Of a stretch of DNA of 64,000 bases, positions 27,000-38,968 are shown piece after piece. The notes below the pieces were generated by a model. It ran no database searches. It had not been told where the DNA came from and saw nothing but the letters and a program-made list of their open reading frames with translations. Position 1 is the first letter of the stretch, and each line of letters opens with the position of its first letter. The DNA is from Tolypothrix brevis GSE-NOS-MK-07-07A (GTDB lineage: Bacteria > Cyanobacteriota > Cyanobacteriia > Cyanobacteriales > Nostocaceae): NCBI GenBank assembly GCA_019358985.1, contig JAHHIJ010000038.1, forward strand, positions 1-64,000, given 5' to 3'. A program made the position numbers and the translations under genes.

Positions 27000-29900
27000 C
27001 TACTGAAATTGTTCTGATACAAAAGTTGCTAACTGGGCGATACTAATTTCCTCAAAAAATTTTGTCCCTGGTACAGTAATCTGTAGTTCGGTCTCAATTT
27101 GATTCTTTAGCTCAATAACAATTAGGGAGTCAATTAGTGATGCAAGTGATTGTTGGGATTGTAGCTTGGATACCGGAAGCTGTAGGGCTTTTGCTAGTTT
27201 TGTAAGTAAGTAATTCTCCAATATCAATTGGCGCTCCCTTAATTTCATAGCAAGAAGTTGTTCTCTTAACAGACTAGTATGTGCAATAGGTTGGGCGACT
27301 CCCGATGAAACGCTTGTATACTTCGTTTCTTTAGCAACATGGAGTGCCTCCTGGTTCACTCGCCTTAACTGTGCATTCAAGACTTCTATGACAAGTAGTC
27401 CAGTTTCATCGAATACACGAATATCTCCGGAAATAGTCTCCCTGTGCTCATTGAGTTTTAGTACGGCATTTGTCCATAATGGTTGCTCAGAACGATTATG
27501 GAAGTGAAACTTTTCGACCCCAGCCAGAATGTAGCCATCAGCTATATCGAGCAAGCAGACTCCTAAGATTTGAAAACAGGCATCAACAACGCCGAGAGGA
27601 AGCTGATAAGCAGCATAGAATTCATCTTCTGTTGCAGGTGATTTTATACTGCCAAGTGCTTCTCCATATCCCAGCCAAATTTGTTTGAGCCACTGGCAAG
27701 TAGGTCCTAGGCTAGCACCTCTATCCCCTATCATTTGGTAAAACTCAGCGCTCGTAAATTTTTTTTCATATCGTGCCTGAATTTCTTCCACAGAGATAGA
27801 CATTTTCGCGGAGGAGGCAAATTCTACATTCTCAAAGCAAAGTTTTCCGGTAACATGCAAGATCCAAGCAGCTTTTGTCTCAACCTCGTTGTTTGTTAGA
27901 CTAAAAATTTGAAATGTAGCTTTACCAGAATGCTCAGGCTGCAGAATTAACTGAACGGGCTGCATCTTATCTTTAAATAAGATAAGTGGCTGGGAAATTA
28001 ATACATCCTCTATTGTCAAAGCTTTCTTTCCGAATGCTTCCATCGCTCCAGCTAATGCCATCTCTAGATAGATGACAAAGTTCAAAAATGGTATATCATA
28101 AATCCGATGGTCGCGGACAAGCGGTAGAGAGTCGAGACTAAACTGGGATTCAAACTGAATTTGTTTTAGGGGTGAATCCAATCGTTGGTCTAACAAAGGG
28201 TGAGAAAGTTGTCGTGAAATGCTTTCGACTTTTGGTTGCCGATCTTTAATTACATCCGTCCAGTAACGTTGGCATTCAAAAGGGTAAGTTGGTAGTGGAA
28301 GCCGATGTCGCTGATAATCGCGGTCAAATGCATCCCAGTCTACATCGACACCTTGCTCATATAATGTTCCCAGACTCTGGAGGAGCTGCTGCCAATCACC
28401 TTGTTCTCTTGTCAAAGAAGGAAGCCAAAAACCTATTCCTTCTGGCAAGTAGCTTTGCTTCATGTAAGTTAATGTAGGATGTGGACTAATTTCCACGAAC
28501 AATTGATATCCTTGTTTGTACAGCGTTTGTATACCTTCAGAAAATTTTAGTGGTTCCTGAGTATGATGTTGCCAGTACTGTGCTGATGCAATTTCTTGTC
28601 CGGTCACGGGTTTTCCAGTTAAGTTGGAAATTAACGGCAATTGGGGAGTAAAATATTCTATCTCCTCTGCAATGCTCTGGAATGTTTCTGGAATTGCTTC
28701 TATACAGTGCGAAACATTACTGTCTGCTGGTAAGCTTTGCATAAGCTTTGCCCGCTTAGTAATTAGTTTGAGTCCATCTTCTAAACTAAACACGTTGGCA
28801 ACGCAAGCTGCAACATATTCGCCGATCCCATAACCCATAACGGCAGTTGGTTCTATACCCCAGGATTGCCATAACTCTGCAATAGCATACTCTAGTGCAA
28901 ACAGGGCTGGCTGAGCGTAAGCAGTCTCATTAAGTAGCGAAAAGTTTTTAGACTGGGGATAGAGTATTGATAAGAGTGACTCTCCAAGATAAGGACGTAG
29001 TAACTCATCACAACGATCCAAGGCTTTTTTAAAAGTGAGTTGAGTGTCGTAAAGTTGACGCCCCATATCAATATAATGCAATCCTTGTCCTGTGAAAATA
29101 AAAGCTAATTTGGGTTTACTGGTGCTTAGCAAAAGTTGGTTAAATTCTGTAGAGAACTTCTTTCCAGCAACAACGTCTGCCAACTGTTGACATACCTGTT
29201 CCAATGATTCCGCGACGATACTAAGGCGGCGATTGAAATGCGATCGCCCGGTATTGGCTGTGAAGCAGATATCCCCTAATGATGCTGATGGATATGCTTT
29301 TACGTGGTGTTGAAAGCGCTTTGCCAATGAGGTTAATGCCGCATCACTCTTAGCTGAGAGTGTGAGAATATGAAGGGGTCGATCTACATTTATAAGCGCT
29401 GATTTCCGCACAGGTGCTGCCTCCAACACTACATGAGCGTTAGTGCCACTAAATCCAAACGAACTGACCCCAGCCAGGTGTCTAGAGTCAGGGTTTCCTT
29501 CTCCACCATCTGTCGTCGGCCAAGAGACTTGCTCAGTAGGAACGATTACAGGAAGATTCTGGGCAGCAATGTGAGGATTGATTTTTTTTAAATGCAAATG
29601 GGGTGGGATTATATTATGCTGCATTGCCAGAACCACTTTAATTAAACTGGCTATCCCAGCTGCTGCTTCTAGGTGACCGATGTTCGTTTTTACCGAGCCA
29701 ACCATCAGAGAGTTTTTGTCTGAACGTCCCTGTCCCAAAACAGTTCCCAAAGCCTTCAATTCTATTGGATCTCCTAATGGCGTTCCTGTACCGTGTGCTT
29801 CTACGTAGTTAATTTGAGATGGTTCCACCTTCGCGTTCTTCAAAGCAGTACGCAAAACTTCTTGCTGAGCCAATCCATTAGGAACTGTGAGTCCGCTACT

Positions 29901-30827
29901 ACGACCGTCTTGGTTAACAGCTGAACCTCGAATCACAGCTAGTATATTATCGCCATCAGTAATAGCGGATGTGAGACGCTTGAGGATCGCAATCCCACAT
30001 CCTTCTCCTCGTCCGTAGCCATCTGCAGCAGCATCAAAGGTCTTGCAGCGCCCATCAGCAGACAAGGCTCGCAATTTAGACATGGCAATGGTTATATGGG
30101 GCGAGAGAATCAGGTTTACCCCACCAGCCAAAGCCATATGGCACTCACCTGTACGCAAACTCTGACAGGCAAGATGGACTGCTACCAAGGACGAGGAACA
30201 GGCTGTATCAATTGCCATGCTCGGGCCTTGCAAGCCTAAAATGTACGATAAACGTCCAGCTGCAACGTTAAAACCACTTCCGGTAGCTGTGTAAATATCA
30301 ATATTGTTTGTTTCCGCAAATATGGTTTGTTGGGCATAGTCGTTGGTTGTTATCCCAACAAAGACTCCAGTTTTGCTACCATTAAGTTTATCTGATGCAT
30401 AACCAGCTTGCTCTAGGGCTTCCCAGCTTACCTCCAGTAATAAACGTTGCTGGGGATCCATATTTACAACTTCACGTGGGGCAAGTCCAAAAAATTCTGC
30501 GTCGAATGCGTCTACACCAACATTCAAAAATCCGCCTTGACGCGTGTACATTGTGCCGGAAGTGTCAGGATTTGGATCGTAATATTTGTCTACATCCCAG
30601 CGTTCTGGTGGCACTTCCCGAATCGCATCACCTCCATGGGAAAGCAGTTGCCAAAATGACTCCGGATCGTTAGCTCCACCGGGAAATCGGCAACCCATAC
30701 CTATAATGGCGATCGGTTCATTTTGTAGACTTTGAATAGCGTCAAGTTGGGAGCGAGTTTCTTTCAATGCGTAGACGGCACGTTGGAGTGGAGAAAGTTG
30801 GTCAAGTTTTTCAGGAGTGCTACTCAT
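27000..30827 (-). CDS. Type I PKS module 6: KS-(dead AT)-DH-ACP
   Basis: 1,275 residues. KS (about 35-460) is intact: Cys210 in DTACSSS, His345 in EAHGTGT, His385. The AT-like region (about 570-850) is not: the active motif GHSxG is GYGIG at 665-669, the oxyanion motif GQGSQ is GQGLH, and most of the small subdomain is gone, only a VSH remnant remaining near 705. A DH-like domain (about 875-1160) keeps His907 and Asp1082 but has Asn916 where Pro is usual. There is no KR, so the DH has no obvious substrate from its own module. ACP Ser1234. It starts with the docking-like helix seen in PKS2-PKS5 but lacks their C-terminal tail, fitting a final module. No thioesterase. Confidence 0.85.
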   Translation of the reverse strand: MSSTPEKLDQLSPLQRAVYALKETRSQLDAIQSLQNEPIAIIGMGCRFPGGANDPESFWQLLSHGGDAIREVPPERWDVDKYYDPNPDTSGTMYTRQGGFLNVGVDAFDAEFFGLAPREVVNMDPQQRLLLEVSWEALEQAGYASDKLNGSKTGVFVGITTNDYAQQTIFAETNNIDIYTATGSGFNVAAGRLSYILGLQGPSMAIDTACSSSLVAVHLACQSLRTGECHMALAGGVNLILSPHITIAMSKLRALSADGRCKTFDAAADGYGRGEGCGIAILKRLTSAITDGDNILAVIRGSAVNQDGRSSGLTVPNGLAQQEVLRTALKNAKVEPSQINYVEAHGTGTPLGDPIELKALGTVLGQGRSDKNSLMVGSVKTNIGHLEAAAGIASLIKVVLAMQHNIIPPHLHLKKINPHIAAQNLPVIVPTEQVSWPTTDGGEGNPDSRHLAGVSSFGFSGTNAHVVLEAAPVRKSALINVDRPLHILTLSAKSDAALTSLAKRFQHHVKAYPSASLGDICFTANTGRSHFNRRLSIVAESLEQVCQQLADVVAGKKFSTEFNQLLLSTSKPKLAFIFTGQGLHYIDMGRQLYDTQLTFKKALDRCDELLRPYLGESLLSILYPQSKNFSLLNETAYAQPALFALEYAIAELWQSWGIEPTAVMGYGIGEYVAACVANVFSLEDGLKLITKRAKLMQSLPADSNVSHCIEAIPETFQSIAEEIEYFTPQLPLISNLTGKPVTGQEIASAQYWQHHTQEPLKFSEGIQTLYKQGYQLFVEISPHPTLTYMKQSYLPEGIGFWLPSLTREQGDWQQLLQSLGTLYEQGVDVDWDAFDRDYQRHRLPLPTYPFECQRYWTDVIKDRQPKVESISRQLSHPLLDQRLDSPLKQIQFESQFSLDSLPLVRDHRIYDIPFLNFVIYLEMALAGAMEAFGKKALTIEDVLISQPLILFKDKMQPVQLILQPEHSGKATFQIFSLTNNEVETKAAWILHVTGKLCFENVEFASSAKMSISVEEIQARYEKKFTSAEFYQMIGDRGASLGPTCQWLKQIWLGYGEALGSIKSPATEDEFYAAYQLPLGVVDACFQILGVCLLDIADGYILAGVEKFHFHNRSEQPLWTNAVLKLNEHRETISGDIRVFDETGLLVIEVLNAQLRRVNQEALHVAKETKYTSVSSGVAQPIAHTSLLREQLLAMKLRERQLILENYLLTKLAKALQLPVSKLQSQQSLASLIDSLIVIELKNQIETELQITVPGTKFFEEISIAQLATFVSEQFQ

Positions 30828-30957
30828 CTTAAATTATCTCTTATTAAAACTGGTAAGTAAGTCGGCGTGAATAAACACAACTTCGCGTTACGGCTGTTGG
30901 TAGTTATATCAAGTTGTTTCCGCACTGTTCCGCATTTGTTTACTTAGTTAGATTTAT

Positions 30958-33900
30958 TTATACCAACTTACTTAATTCTTCATCAACTATGGCTTCTAAT
31001 TCATTGATTGAAAGCTGTTCTATTTCTGTTAATATTGTTTGCTTCTCAGCATCCTCAAGAGATTCCGTATTATAAATAACATGGCTTTCAAAAGAAAGCA
31101 CATCGCTCAGGAAATACTCAGTGAGAGCATGAATTGTTGAATATTCATAGGTTAGCGTTGCGGGAAGGGAATACCCCAAGCTCGATTGGAGACGATTTTT
31201 CAATTCTAAGGTCATCAGAGAATCCATACCCAATTCAAAAAAACCGATCTTGATCTCTGGCAATCGCAATGAATCACGCCCTAAAACCATAGCTACACAG
31301 TTTTGAATATAAGTAGCCAAAATAGCCCGACGTTGTTTTGGCACAGCCGCTTTTAACCGCTCCAAAAGATCGTGCTGTAGTTGGTCTGATGGCAAGGTGG
31401 TTAGCTGAGAGTAATGTTCATCAAAGATTTTTGAGAGCAATGGAGGTTTAAAATTGGCTGGAGATTGCTTCATAAAGTTTGACCAATTCACTGCCAGTAC
31501 ACCAACTTGTGCATTTGACTGGCTGAACAGCTTTTCGAGAGTTTGCAACCCTTGTTGCAAAGTAATGACACTGATCCCTGCTGCAGCCCATCGCTGCTTT
31601 ATATTGCTGTTCAAACTAGCTGCAATACCAACTTCATCCCAAGGAGTCCAATTGATACTTAAAGCCGGCAGTTTTTGCAAATGTCGATAATGGGCTAGCA
31701 CATCTAAAAAAGTATTAGCTGCTGAGTAACTTCCTTGACCGGGTACACCAAGTAGTGAGGCACTAGAAGAAAACATCACAAAAAATTCCAAGGGCATATT
31801 CTGCGTAAGAGAATGCAGGTTCCACGCTCCTGCCACCTTCGGAGCCATAACCTTGGCAAAGCGCTCCCAGTCTTGCCGCAGCAATACACCTTCATCCAAA
31901 ACCCCAGCTAAATGCATTATCCCCAGGAGAGGTGGAAGGGATTGAGCAATGTCAGCCAGCACTGCTTGCACCTCGTTTTCCTGAGAGATATTAGCTCTTG
32001 CGACAATAATCTCTGCGCCTACCTCTCTGAGCATCCTTATTTGCTCGCTGGCATATTGGGAGGCACCACTACGTCCGATCAGTACAAGATGCCGTGCCCC
32101 TCTGTTCACCATCCACTCAGCCATCTTCAACCCCAAACCGCCAAGACCGCCAGTGATGAGATATGTGCCATCGGACCGTAAACTTAAAGTTTCTACTACA
32201 GCTTTAGCACTTTCGCTACGCACTAGGCGAGGCACATATCGCTGTCCTTGGCGAAAGGCAACTTCAGTTTCTTGATCTGGCTGACAAAGTTCTTCTAAAC
32301 AGTTGGCAGCTGCTTCTTCAGGATTGCCAGGGGCCAAATCTAACAGCCCACCCCAAAGTTCAGGATGTTCTGTTGCTATTACCCGACCAAGTCCCCAAAG
32401 AGGAGCTTGAGCTACTGCTAGAGAATTTGCTTGGTATCCTACTAGTTGAGCGCCTTGGGTGACTAACCACAAACGCGGCAATTGAGAAACTTTAACTGAG
32501 CTAAGAGCCTGCACCAAATAGAGCGCACTGCCACAGGTTCGTGCTTGATCTATATCTAAGGAACTTGCAGTCGTCTGTTCTACTGAGGTAATATCTAAAC
32601 TCCAGCAGTATATTATTCCATGACATGGAGGTGCATCGGTTTCCAGTACCTCCCTTAACAGCCGTTGAAAATCTTCAGGCTTTGTAGAATCGATCTTACA
32701 GCATCCCGTCTTAGAGGCTTCGTATGTTTTTCCAGAAGAGACCATGATACAAGTCTCTCCACGGGCCTCTAACAAAGCTGCTAGTTTTGCACTAATTTGG
32801 CTGTTTTGATCGGCAAATACCAACCATCGACCTTGCCGTTCTGGTAGAATTTCGGCTCCTGGCTTTATAGTCGTTGTGCGAGATTTGGGTTGCCACTTAA
32901 CTTCGTGAAGCCAATTTGTGAAAATAGGAGATTCCGGCGTTGCTGATTGTGTAGGGGAGGCAGGCTCTAACCAATATCGCGAGTGCTGGAACGGATAAGT
33001 TGGTAATTCAAGACGTTGGTGCGGGTAGTCTTGGTCAAATTTGCACCAGTCTACCTCTACCCCACGAACATAAACCTCCCCTAAACTGTGAAGCAACTGT
33101 TGCCAATCAGATTTTCCCTTGTGTAATGAAGGTAGCCAGACTCCTGTTTCCCCTGGTAAACACTGGCGTCCCATCCCCAACAGTACTGGATGTGGGCCAA
33201 TTTCTACAAACAGTTCACAGCTTTGCTTGTGCAGCGTCTGCATGTTCGCACTAAATTTCACTGCTTCTCGCAAGTGACGGCACCAATACTCGGCTTGAGT
33301 GACCTCTTCTTCCTTGACCAGTTCTCCGGTTAGGTTAGAAATCATTTTAATCTGAGGAGATGAATACTTGACTTCAGTTGCTATTTGCTTAAAAGCATCC
33401 AGTATTGGCTCCATCATTGGAGAGTGAAAGGCGTGGGAAACCTTCAAAGGACAGGATCTAATTCCTTCTGCTTCTAGTGTTTGAGTAACTGCTTGTACCG
33501 CCTCAGATTTTCCCGAAATCACGATGTTCTTAGGACCGTTAATAGCAGCGATGGACATTTGTCCTTTGAATGGTTCTATTGCCGCTATCACCCTAGCTTC
33601 TTCAGCAAATATCGCCACCATTTTTCCTTCCTGTGGCAAAGCCTGCATTAATCGCCCTCGTTGGGCAATCAGCTTCAGCCCATCTTCCAAGCTGAATACT
33701 CCAGCAATGCAAGCAGCAACATATTCTCCTACGCTATGACCCATCACTATTGCTGGCTCTACCCCCCACGACTGCCATAACTGGGCTAGGGCATACTCGA
33801 TCGCAAATAAGGCAGGCTGAGTGAAAGCTGTCTCATTAATAAATGCATCTATCTCGGGTTGGACATATAGTAATGATAATAATGATTGTTTAAAATAAGG

Positions 33901-35718
33901 CAGTAACAATTCATCGCAACGCTCTAAAGCTTTGCGAAATGTCGGTTGGGTTTTGTAGAGTTCGCGTCCCATACCTATATACTGAGAGCCTTGACCTGTG
34001 AACAGAAACGCTACCTTTGTGCGACTTGCAGGTGGGATTTGCCCGACTTGCAGCCCATCTGGTGTTTCTCCCTTTGCAAAAGCAGCCAGTCGTTCTTGTA
34101 TCTGTGCTGGTTCTTTAGCCACTATAGCCAAACGCTGAGAAAAATGCGATCGTCCAGTGTTGGTTGTAAAACACACATCCCCGATAGAACTTAAGGGATT
34201 GTTCTCCAGGTAGTTCTCAAAGCGATCGGCAAGTTTCTGTAACGCTGTTTCACTCTTAGCTGACAAAGTGAGAATATGAAGTGGTCTCTCTACTTCTGAG
34301 TGAATCGAGGCGCGGACAGGTGCCTCCTCCAATATCACATGAGCATTTGTTCCACTCATCCCAAATGAACTGACTCCAGCTACACGAGGACTTCTTGCTT
34401 GCCCTAACCAAGAAGTCCTCTGAGTTGGAATCATGATGGGAAGATCTTCCCAAGAAACAGAAGAATTTGGGTTTTTTAGATGTAAATGGGGCGGGATCTC
34501 CTCGTGTTGCATAGCTAGCATCACTTTGATCACACCAGCTACCCCAGCCGCTGCTTCCAAATGACCAATGTTCGTTTTCACTGAACCTACCATCAGGGGC
34601 TGCTGCTTTGAATGTCCCTCGGATAGTACACTTGCTAACGCTTCAATCTCAATGGGATCTCCCAGTGCAGTCCCTGTGCCATGGACTTCTACATAATTCA
34701 CCTGCTTTGGCTCTAGCTTAGCATTAGTCAAAGCTGCTCGAATGACTGCTTGCTGAGCCAACCCATTAGGCACTGTCAGTCCACCACTGCGACCATCATG
34801 GTTGATTGCTGAACCTCGAATCATGGCCAGGATGTTGTCACCGTTGGCAATCGCATCTGAAAGCCGTTTGAGTACTACTATACCGCAACCTTCTCCTCTA
34901 CCATAACCGTCGGCTGCAGCATCAAAAGTTTTGCAACGACCATCCGTTGCCAAAGCTCGCATCTTAGATAGAACTATAAATGCCCCCGATGATAGCATCA
35001 AATGCACTCCACCAGCTAAAGCCAGATTGCATCCTCCTGTCCGCAGACTTTCACAGGCAAGATGAATACTGACTAAGGAAGACGAGCAAGAAGTATCCAA
35101 GGCTATGCTTGGACCTTGCAGACCTAAAATGTATGATAAGCGACCTGCGGCAATGCTAAAGGTGTTGCCAGTGAAAAAATAGGCATTAAGATGACTAGGA
35201 TCTTGAAAACCCTTATGGAGATGCAAGTAGTCCGAAGTATTGATTCCTACAAAGACTCCAGTTTGGCTACCAGCTAGTTTGTCTGGTGCTTGACCTGCAT
35301 TTTCTAGAGCCTCCCAAGTTACCTCCAATAATAACCGTTGCTGGGGATCCATACTCACTATTTCTCGTGGCGCAATCCCAAAGAATTCAGCATCAAAACC
35401 GTCTACTCCTACATCTAAAAAACCGCCTTGCCGTGTATAAATTTTGTCCTCTGTTTCCGAATTTGAGTCGGAGTAGGCATCTATGTACCACCTTTCTAAT
35501 GGCACTTCTTGGATAGCATCAAAACCATTTTGGAGTCGCTGCCAAAACATCTGTGGGGTATTAGCACCGCCAGGAAATCGGCAACCCGTGCCAATAATGG
35601 CAATCGGCTCAGTTTGCTGGCGCTCCATTTTATCGAGCTTATAGCGCATCTCCTCCATCGCTATAAGCGCTTGTTTTAATGGCGACATATGTGCAAATCG
35701 CTCGGAAATTTTACTCAT
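30958..35718 (-). CDS. Type I PKS module 5: KS-AT-KR-ACP
   Basis: 1,586 residues. KS with DTSCSSS, EVHGTGT and [10 protein letters not shown] is complete, with GQGSQ, GHSVG and a HAFHS motif that predicts malonyl-CoA. The KR has [19 protein letters not shown], the B-type mark LDE (HLAGVLDEG) and the Ser/Tyr pair [20 protein letters not shown], so a D-configured hydroxyl is expected. ACP motif [12 protein letters not shown]. There is no DH or ER. N-terminal docking helix ([20 protein letters not shown]) and C-terminal tail ([20 protein letters not shown]) are present. It is the fifth protein in transcription order; gaps to neighbours are 124 and 130 bp. Confidence 0.9.
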   Translation of the reverse strand: MSKISERFAHMSPLKQALIAMEEMRYKLDKMERQQTEPIAIIGTGCRFPGGANTPQMFWQRLQNGFDAIQEVPLERWYIDAYSDSNSETEDKIYTRQGGFLDVGVDGFDAEFFGIAPREIVSMDPQQRLLLEVTWEALENAGQAPDKLAGSQTGVFVGINTSDYLHLHKGFQDPSHLNAYFFTGNTFSIAAGRLSYILGLQGPSIALDTSCSSSLVSIHLACESLRTGGCNLALAGGVHLMLSSGAFIVLSKMRALATDGRCKTFDAAADGYGRGEGCGIVVLKRLSDAIANGDNILAMIRGSAINHDGRSGGLTVPNGLAQQAVIRAALTNAKLEPKQVNYVEVHGTGTALGDPIEIEALASVLSEGHSKQQPLMVGSVKTNIGHLEAAAGVAGVIKVMLAMQHEEIPPHLHLKNPNSSVSWEDLPIMIPTQRTSWLGQARSPRVAGVSSFGMSGTNAHVILEEAPVRASIHSEVERPLHILTLSAKSETALQKLADRFENYLENNPLSSIGDVCFTTNTGRSHFSQRLAIVAKEPAQIQERLAAFAKGETPDGLQVGQIPPASRTKVAFLFTGQGSQYIGMGRELYKTQPTFRKALERCDELLLPYFKQSLLSLLYVQPEIDAFINETAFTQPALFAIEYALAQLWQSWGVEPAIVMGHSVGEYVAACIAGVFSLEDGLKLIAQRGRLMQALPQEGKMVAIFAEEARVIAAIEPFKGQMSIAAINGPKNIVISGKSEAVQAVTQTLEAEGIRSCPLKVSHAFHSPMMEPILDAFKQIATEVKYSSPQIKMISNLTGELVKEEEVTQAEYWCRHLREAVKFSANMQTLHKQSCELFVEIGPHPVLLGMGRQCLPGETGVWLPSLHKGKSDWQQLLHSLGEVYVRGVEVDWCKFDQDYPHQRLELPTYPFQHSRYWLEPASPTQSATPESPIFTNWLHEVKWQPKSRTTTIKPGAEILPERQGRWLVFADQNSQISAKLAALLEARGETCIMVSSGKTYEASKTGCCKIDSTKPEDFQRLLREVLETDAPPCHGIIYCWSLDITSVEQTTASSLDIDQARTCGSALYLVQALSSVKVSQLPRLWLVTQGAQLVGYQANSLAVAQAPLWGLGRVIATEHPELWGGLLDLAPGNPEEAAANCLEELCQPDQETEVAFRQGQRYVPRLVRSESAKAVVETLSLRSDGTYLITGGLGGLGLKMAEWMVNRGARHLVLIGRSGASQYASEQIRMLREVGAEIIVARANISQENEVQAVLADIAQSLPPLLGIMHLAGVLDEGVLLRQDWERFAKVMAPKVAGAWNLHSLTQNMPLEFFVMFSSSASLLGVPGQGSYSAANTFLDVLAHYRHLQKLPALSINWTPWDEVGIAASLNSNIKQRWAAAGISVITLQQGLQTLEKLFSQSNAQVGVLAVNWSNFMKQSPANFKPPLLSKIFDEHYSQLTTLPSDQLQHDLLERLKAAVPKQRRAILATYIQNCVAMVLGRDSLRLPEIKIGFFELGMDSLMTLELKNRLQSSLGYSLPATLTYEYSTIHALTEYFLSDVLSFESHVIYNTESLEDAEKQTILTEIEQLSINELEAIVDEELSKLV

Positions 35719-35842
35719 ATTAAATCCAGTTACATCTCAATAATTAAAAAACAGCACTCCTCGCAGAGAACGCAGAGGGAGGAGAAGGAGAAATAATTTC
35801 GGAGCTATTATATCCGGTTAATTAGTTATCATTTGCTTTTTC

Positions 35843-38800
35843 CTAAAGAGTTGCTAATTTCTGAGCTAGTAAATTTTCAACTTCCTCTTCCGATAAGTTT
35901 TCTATTTCTAGCACTATTTGTGTCAGATGATGGTTCTCTTCTTGAAACTCTGCGTCAGATTCTTCAATTGAATCCAACCCAGTCACTTCGTTGAGTAAAT
36001 ACTTAGCAAGGCTTTCAATGTTGGGATAGTTGAAAGCTAATGTTGGGGAGATAGAATTTCCCAAACTTGTTTCGAGCCGATTCTTCAACTCAACAGCAAG
36101 CAGAGAATCCATGCCCATGTCAAAAAAGCTTAACTTTTTTTCTGGTAGCTGGGATGGATCGAGACGCAACACAGTGGCGACTTCATTTTGAAGATGAGCA
36201 ATCAAGAAAGCTGGGCGTTCGCTATGAAGCATATCCTTCAAGTGTTGTAAAAGCCTTGGCTCTTGATGCTCTGATACTTGCTTTACTCCATTAAATGAAC
36301 CATTTGCCTGCGGCTGTTTGGTTAATGCTTCCAGCAACTTAGGCAGTAATTCCGCTGTCTGTCGTAATAATACTTCAGTTTCTGGATTCTTGCTGTTTTG
36401 GCGACTATTTGTTGGATGAACATTACTATCTGTTTCTACCCAATATCGTCGGCGCTGAAATGGATATGTTGGCAGTTGGAGACGGCTGCGAGAGTCGCCT
36501 TGGTCAAAGCTATACCAGTCTATTGACACTCCACGTACATATAATTCTCCCAAACTTTGGAGGATTTGCTGCCAATCCTCCTGCTTTGGACATAAACTGG
36601 AAAGCCAAATGATTTCACGATCCATTTCTAATAAAGAGAGCTTTGAACCCATCTCTATAAAGATTTCATAACCTTTGTGAGCAAGCGTTTGCAGCCCAGG
36701 AGCAAATTGCACGGGTTGCTGCATATGAAGACACCAATATTCAGGAGTTGTTATCTCTTCTCCAACTGTTGTGCCAGTGACATTAGAGATGATATTTAGG
36801 TGTGGAGGTGAGTAAGTGACTTCCTTGGCAATATTTTTGAATACTGCTAGGGTTGATTCCATTCTACCTTCTTGAGTCAAAGTCTGTATCAAACGTCCCC
36901 GTTCGGCAATCAGCTTCAGACCATCTTCTAGACTAAATACCCCAGCGACACAAGCAGCAACATACTCACCTACGCCATGACCCATCACAGCGTTTGGAGA
37001 TATACCCCAAGACTGCCATAAGTAGGCTAGGGCGTATTCAAAGGCAAACAAGACGAGTTGGGTGTAGACTGTTTCATTTAACAAGTCATTCTCGTCGGCT
37101 TTTGGATAGAGAACTTCGAGTAGGGGTTGTTCCAGGTAAGGACGTAAAATTTCATTGCAGCGATCAAGGCAGGAACGAAAAGTGGGTTGTGTTTCATAAA
37201 GTTGGCGTCCCATACCTTTGTACTGAGACCCCTCACCTGTAAAAAGAAAGACAATTCCCGACGGGTTTTGCTCTTGCAGCCGCCCTTGTAAAACTCCTGT
37301 TGCTTTTTGCCCAGATGCAAAGGCAGCTAGTTGTTCCATCAATTCTGTTGATGAAGATGCCAATACACTTAACCTGTGATTAAAGTGCGATCGCCCTGTA
37401 TGAGATGTGAAGCAAATATCTGCAATATCTGATTTAGGGTGAGTGGCTAGGTAATTCTTATACCGACGGGCTAATTGCTTTAATGCCTCTTCTGTTTTAG
37501 CCGAGAGAGTCAGCAAATGTTGTGGACGGTCTGCAACAGCAGATGGTACAGACTGGGGTAAGGGTGCCTCTTCCAGTATCACATGGGCATTTGTACCACT
37601 CATCCCAAAGGAACTCACTCCCGCCAGCCGTTGCCTTTTTTCTGAATTCCAGGATACTAGCGAAGTCGGTACTTTCACTGGTAATTTATCCCAATTAATG
37701 TGAGGATTGGGTTGCTTAAAGTGCAAATGAGGCGGGATCTGCTGATGTTGGAGGGATAACACGACTTTGATTAAACCTGCAATACCAGCAGCAGTTTCTA
37801 AATGCCCGATATTAGTTTTAACTGAACCAATGATTAAGGGATTCTCTGGCGATCGCTCCTCACCAAACACGGTTGCTAAAGCTTGAACTTCAACTGGATC
37901 TCCTAAGGAGGTTCCTGTACCGTGAGCTTCTACATAACTCACTTGAGAGGGCTTGACTTTAGCGTTTGCTAATGCCTTCTGGAGGAGTGTTTGCTGAGCT
38001 ATCTTATTGGGAACTGTAAAACCACTGCTTGGTCCATCGTGGTTAACCGCTGAACTTTTAATGAGAGCTAGAATATTATCACCGTCAGCAATGGCATCAT
38101 GAAGGCGTTTGAGAACCACAACTCCACATCCCTCACCTCGACCATAACCGTTGGCAGCGCTATCAAATGTCTTACAACGACCATCAGAGGAAAGAGCCTG
38201 TGCTCTGGATAGAAAAATGGTAACTTCTGGTGACAAGATCAGCTGTACCCCAGCCGCTAGGGCAAGATTGCACTCGCCAGCACGCAAGCTTTGACAAGCT
38301 AAATGTATTGCTACTAAAGAAGAGGAGCAGGCTGTATCTATTGCCATACTTGGACCTTGCAGACCCAGAACATAGGACAAGCGACCTGCAGCAAAGCAAA
38401 AGCCATTCCCCGTGCCATCATAGGCATTAATACGTGTATGCTCGCCGGAGTGCAATTGCAATCGTGAATAATCATTTTGACCTATCCCCAAAAAAACACC
38501 AGTTTGGCTGTCAGATAGATCGTGTGGTGCGACTCCAGCATTTTCTAGAGCTTCCCAACTCACTTCTAATAGTAAACGTTGTTGAGGATCCATGCTCGAT
38601 GCTTCTCGCGGAGAAATTCCGAAGAACTGAGGATCGAATTGGTCTACTTGCTGTAACAATCCAGCATGACGGATGTACATTTTCCCAGCACTTTTAGGAT
38701 CTGGATCATAATAAAGATCCATGTCCCAGCGCTGTAGAGGAATCTCCGTGATGGCGTCCACTCCATCATGTAATAGCTGCCAGAAGGCTTCTGGGTCATC

Positions 38801-38968
38801 GGCACCTCCAGGGAATCGGCAGCCCATTCCAATGATGGCGATCGGCTCGTTCTGAGAACGCTCAACTGCCTCTAGTTTACCCAAAGCTTCATCTAAAGCA
38901 AGAAGCAGCCGTTTTGAAGAAGATAGTTGGTTAACTCTTTCGGAAATATCCTTCATCTTAGTTACCAT
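35843..38968 (-). CDS. Type I PKS module 4: KS-(dead AT)-ACP
   Basis: 1,041 residues, unusually short. KS is intact (Cys214, His349, His389). The AT-like region has GHGVG at 663-667 in place of GHSxG, so Gly665 replaces the catalytic serine; GQGSQ is GEGSQ; and about 69 residues forming the ferredoxin-like small subdomain, including the HAFH histidine, are missing after Met703 (compare PKS5). The post-AT linker ends normally at LQLPTYPFQRRRYW. No reductive domains. ACP Ser955 in GMDSLLAVELKN is intact. N-terminal docking helix and C-terminal tail are present. Its start overlaps the end of PKS3 by 11 bp. If active it would leave a beta-keto group, with malonyl supplied by another AT. Confidence 0.88.
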   Translation of the reverse strand: MVTKMKDISERVNQLSSSKRLLLALDEALGKLEAVERSQNEPIAIIGMGCRFPGGADDPEAFWQLLHDGVDAITEIPLQRWDMDLYYDPDPKSAGKMYIRHAGLLQQVDQFDPQFFGISPREASSMDPQQRLLLEVSWEALENAGVAPHDLSDSQTGVFLGIGQNDYSRLQLHSGEHTRINAYDGTGNGFCFAAGRLSYVLGLQGPSMAIDTACSSSLVAIHLACQSLRAGECNLALAAGVQLILSPEVTIFLSRAQALSSDGRCKTFDSAANGYGRGEGCGVVVLKRLHDAIADGDNILALIKSSAVNHDGPSSGFTVPNKIAQQTLLQKALANAKVKPSQVSYVEAHGTGTSLGDPVEVQALATVFGEERSPENPLIIGSVKTNIGHLETAAGIAGLIKVVLSLQHQQIPPHLHFKQPNPHINWDKLPVKVPTSLVSWNSEKRQRLAGVSSFGMSGTNAHVILEEAPLPQSVPSAVADRPQHLLTLSAKTEEALKQLARRYKNYLATHPKSDIADICFTSHTGRSHFNHRLSVLASSSTELMEQLAAFASGQKATGVLQGRLQEQNPSGIVFLFTGEGSQYKGMGRQLYETQPTFRSCLDRCNEILRPYLEQPLLEVLYPKADENDLLNETVYTQLVLFAFEYALAYLWQSWGISPNAVMGHGVGEYVAACVAGVFSLEDGLKLIAERGRLIQTLTQEGRMESTLAVFKNIAKEVTYSPPHLNIISNVTGTTVGEEITTPEYWCLHMQQPVQFAPGLQTLAHKGYEIFIEMGSKLSLLEMDREIIWLSSLCPKQEDWQQILQSLGELYVRGVSIDWYSFDQGDSRSRLQLPTYPFQRRRYWVETDSNVHPTNSRQNSKNPETEVLLRQTAELLPKLLEALTKQPQANGSFNGVKQVSEHQEPRLLQHLKDMLHSERPAFLIAHLQNEVATVLRLDPSQLPEKKLSFFDMGMDSLLAVELKNRLETSLGNSISPTLAFNYPNIESLAKYLLNEVTGLDSIEESDAEFQEENHHLTQIVLEIENLSEEEVENLLAQKLATL

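Noticed and set aside
27000-38968. A trans-AT PKS system
   Set aside because: No free acyltransferase is in the window, four of six modules have intact cis ATs, and the two AT-less modules keep AT remnants, so this is a cis-AT line with two degraded domains.
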